The position numbers and the translations under genes were made by a program. A DNA stretch of 64,000 bases from Oasisia sp. SBJ-2009 (lineage: Eukaryota; Annelida; Polychaeta; Sabellida; Siboglinidae): contig OZ024854.1 in assembly GCA_964017155.1 (NCBI GenBank), positions 51,315,596-51,379,595 on the forward strand, in the 5' to 3' direction. How positions within the stretch are numbered: position 1 is the first letter of the stretch; each line of letters starts with the position of its first letter. The notes under the pieces were generated by a model. It was given only the letters and a program-made list of their open reading frames with translations. It had not been told where the DNA came from and did no database searches. Positions 57,590 to 64,000 of this stretch are shown piece after piece.

Positions 57590-58775
57590 TACTGTGTCGT
57601 CATGTGTTCGCTAAAAATATCATCAACCGGACGCGCATGCACATCACCATCAATCCATTTCTGCTCTGGCAATAAGAATTTTGTCCGCCTTTGTTGCCAG
57701 AGCAGCTCTGCGGATCGATATTATCGCAGTTTCCCCGCCACAATCGCCTAAATCAGTAAAAAAACGATAACACGACATCATGTGTATCTGAAACAATTAC
57801 TATGTCGACATGTGTTCGCCAAACATATCGCCAACCGGACGCGCATGCACATTACCATCATTCGATTTCTGCTCTGGCAATAAGAATTTTTTCTTTTCTT
57901 ATAGCCAGAGCTGCTCTGAATTTTTTTCGCCCTAATTGCCAGAGCAGCTCTGCGGATTTATATTATCACAGTTTCCACGCTACGATCGCCTAAATCAGTC
58001 AAAAAACGACACCAAGGCGTCATGTGTATCTGAAACAATCATTATGTCGACATATGTTCGCTAAACACATCGCCAACCGGACGCGCATGCACATTACCAT
58101 CATTCGGTTTCTGCTCTGGCAATAAGACATTTTTCTTTTCTTATAGCCAGAGCTGCTCTGAGATTTGCACTGAAAATCCGCTAGGAGCGCATCCGTTTGT
58201 GCTCTGGCAATAAGAATTTTTTTCGCCCTTATTGCCAGAGCAGCTCTGCGGATTTATATTATCACAGTTTCCACGCTACGATCGCCTAAATCAGTCAAAA
58301 AACGATACCAAGGCGTCATGTGTATCTGAAACAATCACTATGTCGACATATGTTCGCTAAACACATCGCCAACCGGTCGCGCATGCACATTTCCATCATT
58401 CGGTTTCTGCTCTGGCAATAAGAAATTTTCCTTTTCTTATAGCCAGAGCTGCTCTGAGATTTGCACTGAAAATCCGCTAGGGGCGCATTGGTTTCTGCTC
58501 TGGCAATAAGAATTTTTTTCGCCCTTATTGCCAGACCAGCTCTGCGGATCGATATTATCGCAGTTTCCACGCTACGATCGCCTAAATCAGTCAACAAATG
58601 ATACCACGGTGTCATGTGTATCTGAAACAATCACTATGTCGACATATGTTCGCTATACATATCGCCAACCGGACGCGCATGCACATTACCATCATTCGAG
58701 TTCTGCTCTGGCAATAAGAAATTTTTCCGTTCTTATTGCCAGAGCAGCTCTGGCAATAGTCAGGGCGATAAAAAA
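57590..58775 (-). repeat. Hairpin-rich repeat array B
   Basis: Same family as array A but in the opposite orientation, with four spacers of about 150 bases (each with AAACAAT, GTCGACAT, CGCCAACCGG and CGCATGCACAT) separated by single or double hairpins with 16-base arms CTGCTCTGGCAATAAG. Hairpin loops are of two kinds, TTTTTTTCGCC and TTTTTCTTTT, which alternate. Copies differ by only a few bases, so the array is kept uniform or is young. Confidence 0.9.
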
Positions 58776-59012
58776 ACTAACATATATATAATATACAACT
58801 GAGTGACAAAATTAATACCACACAAAGTACCATCATTCGTGTATGATTACTATGTTATTTAATTGAAGCCTTCACAGTTGGCAAATGTGATACAATGGCA
58901 GATATATCGATGTAAAATGGACTAGAAACATTATCAAAAACAATTTGGTAATTCCAAACACATACAGTTCTGAACAAAACAACAACAGCTGCTAGACAGT
59001 AGACATCACATC

Positions 59013-61300
59013 TTAATAGTGATCACTGTGCTCACAGTTGCCACAGCAGTGGCACAGTGACGTGCACTTCAGATTAGCTTTAACACATTTGCACAGCCCT
59101 CTGCATCCCTTCTTACAGCCGCATCTTAACAACTCTGAGCAGGACACGGCCGCTTCTGGGAGTAACGTCCACATCGGTTCCCATCCTCGCGTCGGATTCT
59201 TTGTCCATCCCCAGGACTCTGGAGAAGGAAGATCTGGATCTCGGATGGGCCTGACCCCATACTTGGCCACCCTGGTATGTTGCTCGTCTTGCATGCTGCA
59301 GCAGTGCAGCTCTGGTTGGTGGAATGGCGTCGATAGATCTGGCTTTTGACGTGAACATGTGCTTCCTGGCTGAGTCCACAGTAGTTTCGTCACTCCCCCG
59401 ATCATACATAAGCACCACGTATGAATCGAGAACAGACATGCAGACATTGTCCACACTTGTCGGTCGTGTGACAAGTCTAGCGAAGACCTCCGTTGCAGCA
59501 TTGAATGACATCCACGTGTCGAAGGCTGTCTTTTTGCCTTTCCCAGCAAACGACGAGACTGTGTCACAACCGGTGAAGGCGTGGAACATGGGAAGAGCTT
59601 GTGCTTTCTCTGCACCCAAAGAGGTGGCAATTTCATGAGCTGGTATGTACCTCAGGTGTTTACCCGTGCCAAACGCTATCCACAGCTGTGTGTTATCCAT
59701 TGACACAACAGTGGAGACAGCCAGGACGACAACGTCTGTATCCACTGTTCGCAGCACGATCCGCCGATGACCTTTTTCGGCCGCATCTTTGGCGTGCAGG
59801 AACATGCGCGTATCCGCCTTTTCGTGAGAGCATGGTGCCAAGGCCGAGACATCTTGATGGACACGTGAGCATAGCACATAGCACATGCTTCCCACAGATT
59901 GAGAAGACTTCTTTCTCTGTAGACAGATTTTCCACGACTTCATGTGCTAGGAAGTTGAATAGTTCTGTCTTGTTCTCGTTCACTCGCAGGAACTCCTGCC
60001 AGTTTCCCGGGATGGAGTTGGCTGCTGCAACACGTCGTCTGACGCCCTTTCCACGATTTTCTCATGCTGTGGACTTCAGGCTATCAGGTATGTAGACATC
60101 CCAGATGATGTCCACCCTTGTGACTCTAGCCAACTGTGCTTTGAAGTATGGAAGGAACACTAACATGGCATAGTCTTGGAAGCTTTTCGCTCCAACTGGC
60201 TTCAGCACGTTGATGATAGCAGCTCCATCCAGTATGATGACGTCGATGACTGGAGCTTCGCCTTTGGATGTGCACAGCTTCTCCAGGCAATCTGTGAGAT
60301 CTGCCTTTGTACCGAACCGCAATTTACCCAGCTGCGACAAGGAAGAAATTGCCCAAGTCTCCGTCTCATGTCTGGCACGCGATGTACAGCCTGGAAAATA
60401 GTGCACAGTCGCTCTTGAGGGATGTTATCATCTGTATAGCTTTGGATGGTGTCCTTTTGGATGGTCTATTGAACAGTGGCATACTGTTCTTAGAGACGGT
60501 GTCTGATACAGGTGATGTACGCTCAACCCACCGATACGTTACAAAGCGGTCATACTGATCATGCCCCTTCTTCTCTATCCCTCGCACAGTTGTTACTACG
60601 GCTGGATCTGCGATGTCTCTGGTATCCCAAACCAGAAGATCTCCACTCTCCTTCATGAACGGATTCCCAAGGTCTTCGATCACTTCCACGAGAGCCTGAA
60701 CTTCGCTTGCAAAGGTAACTTGTACAGCCATTGTGTGTTCGTGGTGCCTGCCCTTGTCCCTGCCGTTGTCCCTGCCAGTGTGGTTATCCAGGCATGCTGT
60801 TTCAAAGCCGTCGATGGTCCTTGCAATTTCTGGTCCAGCTACCATCCATCGCAGTAGAGCTCTAGGTTTTGCGTCAAGCCGATTGCTCCACAATCACCTT
60901 TGACGACTGCGTTGTTTTGCTCATGCGCGTTGTCGATAGCTATGGCTGAGAAGGGACGGGTCGACTTGTATACTACGAAGCTGCCTCGGTCAAACTATTT
61001 CACTACATCCAAGTGCATGACCATGTACCAGTAGTGGAACTGTGGAGAAGCCTCAACCTGCTTCACACACCAATCATCAAACGGTAGTGGTTCACTTGTG
61101 TCCAAGCATGTGTCATATGCTGTACGAAGCATAATTGACAATGCACTGGAGGTGACTTGGTGTGCACACCTGGTTCGTTTGACATGTGCGCTCTTGAGAA
61201 AAGAGTCAGCCGTTCCTGGAGTCGCAATACCTGCCTAAGTGAGAACATTTGTCCAGCCACTTCCGTCGAGCAAATCTCCGAGGGTCGCCAAGGTTGCCAT
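59013..61300 (-). pseudogene. FEN1/XPG-like nuclease family member, decayed
   Basis: Read on the minus strand, segments in several frames line up as one protein: PLPFDDWCVKQVEASPQFHYW (about 61080-61020); then, after an apparent internal deletion, GSFVVYKSTRPFSAIAIDNA; a frameshift near 60860; LLRWMVAGPEIARTIDGF, DLGNPFMKESGDLLVWDT; LRFGTKADLTDCLEKL; ILDGAAIINVLKPVG; IIWDVYIPDSLKSTA followed by TGA (60062-60064) in place of an expected Arg; GNWQEFLRVNENKTELF; a frameshift near 59915; CSHEKADTRMFLHAKDAA; RTVDTDVVVLA; FTGCDTVSSFAGKGK; a frameshift near 59250; SPESWGWTKNPTRGWEPMW; and a Cys-rich end CGCKKGCRGLCKCVKA with CHCCGNC. The ordered acidic motifs parallel FEN1/XPG nucleases. I recall proteins of this architecture as abundant and uncharacterised in fish, cnidarians and molluscs. 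Confidence 0.7.
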
Positions 61301-61429
61301 CTCTATATGTAGCCCGCTAGGTGCTAGGTTAGGTATGTATCATGTGTATGTCTGGCCCATGTAGCTCATATGACAAAAAGTCAAATTGGCACTATGTGAA
61401 ATGAATGAGGATAATAGTATACTGATATA

Positions 61430-61805
61430 TAACATCAATTTCTGAGAATAATCTATCCATTTCGCCTTGGCCGCACCCATTTTAACATCAACATCATCAT
61501 AATATGAATTTAAATGCAGTGTATCGACAAATAGGTGGTGGCATTTTATTCCTTATGTCGGAAAACATACACAACGACACTTCATTCATGTTTATACGAT
61601 ATTTATTCAGGAAGATATGACGATAATTAGAATTTCGCGACTCGGGTGGCGGCCATCTTGGATTTGTCAAATTGTAGGGACCTATGGGAAATATTTAGCT
61701 TGGCACTATATCTGAAATCAATTAGTACCTTCTTAGCATCAACTATGCCAATTTAGTTGCTTTTATCACCAAACCCACAATCAAATCACATATCTGCCCC
61801 ACTAC
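61430..61805 (-). repeat. Dispersed repeat, minus-strand copy
   Basis: Reverse-complement counterpart of 34733-34990. It lies directly upstream of the nuclease-family pseudogene and on the same strand, so it could be its 5' region. It includes AATCCAAGATGGCCGCC on the minus strand, near 61650. Confidence 0.75.
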
Positions 61806-62089
61806 TGTCAAATATTTGAAGTAGAACAGCATGTGGCATATGCAAAGCCGCCTCAGACGAGTTGTATAAACAAAGCTACAAAGAAATCATCAGTTATCCA
61901 AACAAATTGAATTAAGTGCAATGAAGTGACAAAGAAACGCGAATAACACATCGCGGTAGCTTATGCTGAATCTAGTATAGTATGTATAACAGGATCATGG
62001 GCACATATAAACCCAGCCGAAGCTGAGTTAGCTCTATCAAGGCGATATAGCTCAACAGATTCTTTAACACAAAACAGCAGCACAGGACT

Positions 62090-62389
62090 ATGGAGTGCAA
62101 CTGGACGGTGTCTTACTTGGTAGTAATTGATGTGTCCATAACAGAGCTACTACATCCGAACTGGGGCTCACCAACACACTGCGCGCTCATACGGACGGGA
62201 TCAAAACTTAAAACAGACACCGAACTAAACGACGAGACGTCCGAGATTGAGCACGATCTGTACGCGTTTGGCCCCATCGGTGGGGAGTGCCTCAGCTCCT
62301 GTCTAATAGCTGTGACCATACTCCGTCAAGCGAACAAAAATGAAGGAGGTAACGCGCATAATTTGTATTGTGACGTAAGCAAATCGTGA
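62090..62389 (+). CDS. Hypothetical 99-codon open frame
   Basis: Starts at ATG and reads MECNWTVSYLVVIDVSITEL, then a mixed polar segment to GPIGGECLSSCLIAV. The stretch is GC-richer than its flanks and the composition is protein-like, but a 68-codon frame overlaps it on the other strand and no family is recognised. It may be an exon, a relic or chance. Confidence 0.25.
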   Translation: MECNWTVSYLVVIDVSITELLHPNWGSPTHCALIRTGSKLKTDTELNDETSEIEHDLYAFGPIGGECLSSCLIAVTILRQANKNEGGNAHNLYCDVSKS

Positions 62390-64000
62390 CATACGGGATA
62401 TATCAATTTATATGCAACATATGCTGTGGTGCAATTCAACATTAGGAGCAGTAGTAATACATATCGTAGTCCAACTACGAGAGAAGGATATAAAACTGAA
62501 CAAAACTATACAGACGATAAGTAGGAATGAGCTACAATGAAAGGATTCAATCCAAAACGTATTTAGTGAAATTAGTTACAGATTGAAGACATTGGTGATC
62601 AACAGTTTGTGGTCTCAATACTGCATTGTTTTCCTAATCATCATGGTCTTCGAAACATAGTTGGAAACGTTTTGGCTCTAGTCACCTCTTGCCAAAACGA
62701 TTTTCTACTCTAATTCACGAGGTTGCAAGTTCGTATTTATAAGCAAGGCTGTATTTTATGTAGCCACACGCTGTTCGCACTCTAAAGCACCTGGTATGAT
62801 TCAGTGCATGCTGCCGAACATGCTAATTGTTTGTTCGCTGAGTCTGTCTGTGTTTCTTTAGAGACAAGCGGAATTATAATTTATGGGGATGGTTTAATAT
62901 TTGGACAGTTTGCAGTTACTTAGGGTAAAAGGGAAATTTTTCACACCGCAATAGCTGTGAGGGTAATATAAAAATGAAGACGGACGAAGTTACGCGGGAG
63001 GAAATAACTATTTTAGTCGCTGATACACCAACTACTTTGTTTGACATCTAGCCAATAGGGATGTTGTTGACGAAATGGCTCTGTTCGGTGACATGCTGTA
63101 CGCAGCTATTGGATTGTTTGTGAGTATGCTGAAAGTGAATTAATATCACACAGTAGATCTTAATCTACACACTCTATATTCTGTAACACTGGCGTCACGT
63201 ACAAAAGTAGAGGACATTACAAATATCTTGTTACCCTTGTGCTTTGCCGGATTCAAGTATGTATTTGTGACCGTAACAATTCCGTATAAAATCATACAAT
63301 ACGCTGCAATGTTCTGCATGGCATTCCTGTTTCGCCACCAACATTGATCATATTACCAGATTTCGATGATCTTCGAGGGCCACCGTCTATGCAAAGCTCT
63401 GGTGGGGGTTGGGCTTCTATTGCTGGAAGCCTGGTGGAACATAGTATAGCATCGCCCCCATCTTTACTGCTTGTACTTGGTCATTTAATAATGATTTAGC
63501 TATAAGCAGCTAGATTTGGCATAAGCAGCTAGGACATGTACATGTATTGTATATTCGTGTTGATATTCTGCTAGGATTGCGGTTAACCTATTTACATTGT
63601 CAAGGCTGTGTATTATTATGTAGCTAGGACAATTACTAAATTACCTACTTCGACAATTACTCTCTGTTCCAGTAGCGAACTTGCTCAGGGTTATGCCAAT
63701 ATATTATTATAGCATACGCACTGAACACCGGCACGGGATAAACAACATTTCGTCTGTTTCGTCTGAAACATAATTGTTACACATTTGTTTGTTTTTAAAG
63801 GGAATAGAAAAAAGGCTTAACGGTATATGAAAATACTATTGAATACCAATGGACAATTAATTATAAACGGCAATGCAATGATATTCTATTAATATCTGAA
63901 TGTGTTATTCAACACCATCCAATGGTAAATCAGTATATATCAGTTGTACTCTCAATTCAGACACTATCACGATTTAACATGTCCTCACATATGGCTGTAA
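62390..64000. other. Unassigned, no supported gene
   Basis: No exon, RNA gene or repeat family is found. A weak cluster of AATGGTA / ATTGAATACCA words at about 63830-63950 resembles the motif cluster at 18530-18790. Confidence 0.4.

Noticed and set aside
57590..58775. CRISPR-like alternation of hairpins and spacers
   Set aside because: The spacers are nearly identical to one another, so this is a tandem repeat family.

Overview
The window looks like nuclear DNA from an animal, most likely a marine invertebrate; no phylum can be fixed from this sequence. It is AT-rich, full of (TA)n, (GT)n and (TATG)n microsatellites, has GT-AG introns and tRNA-derived SINEs, and carries animal-type transposons (Ty3/gypsy, APE-type LINE, RTE LINE, pogo, hAT, TTAA-inserting elements). 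There are no bacterial operons. Almost all recognisable coding sequence is mobile or derived from mobile or multicopy families. Host-type exons are few, small and uncertain.

Layout. 1-6 kb: simple repeats, a diverged 245-bp direct repeat, a short basic exon on the minus strand, and a recurring CGTTATGGCTAAGACA motif. 6-16.3 kb: first copy of a long diverged duplication, carrying a hAT-like insertion (6804-8071) and a 5.6-kb insertion flanked by TTAA (10351-15984). 17.2-18.2 kb: a foldback element whose arms are tandem GGACAAAACCCC motifs. 20.8-24.9 kb: three decayed exons of one unidentified gene, with a hAT MITE (perfect 8-bp target duplication) and a SINE in its introns. 25.7-28.5 kb: second copy of the duplication, which supplies the empty site for the TTAA insertion. 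28.7-29.6 kb: a 56-bp minisatellite whose monomer contains a splice-acceptor-like sequence, ending at an open exon with a hydrophobic segment.

30.9-34.1 kb: a 3.2-kb inverted-repeat structure holding two opposed partial copies of a multicopy gene family. A second, longer, broken member is at 59.0-61.3 kb on the minus strand. Both keep, in order, acidic motifs that resemble those of FEN1/XPG-type nucleases.

35.1-48.2 kb is a nested stack. A hairpin-rich repeat array was split by a LINE, and the LINE's ORF1 was split by a very young, apparently complete gypsy element (36695-44099; LTRs differ by one substitution plus AT-tract length; 4-bp CCAT target duplication). 48.4-52.8 kb: a pogo-like DNA transposon inserted at TA inside a TATG microsatellite. 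Its transposase is broken by one homopolymer base and one 10-bp duplication, and its C-terminus is a PHD finger. 53.0-55.5 kb: a 5'-truncated RTE LINE, also bounded by TATG repeats. 57.6-58.8 kb: an inverted-orientation copy of the hairpin array. The last 2 kb hold nothing I can assign.

The relative order of several insertions can be read directly: array, then LINE, then gypsy; microsatellite, then pogo; duplication, then TTAA insertion.
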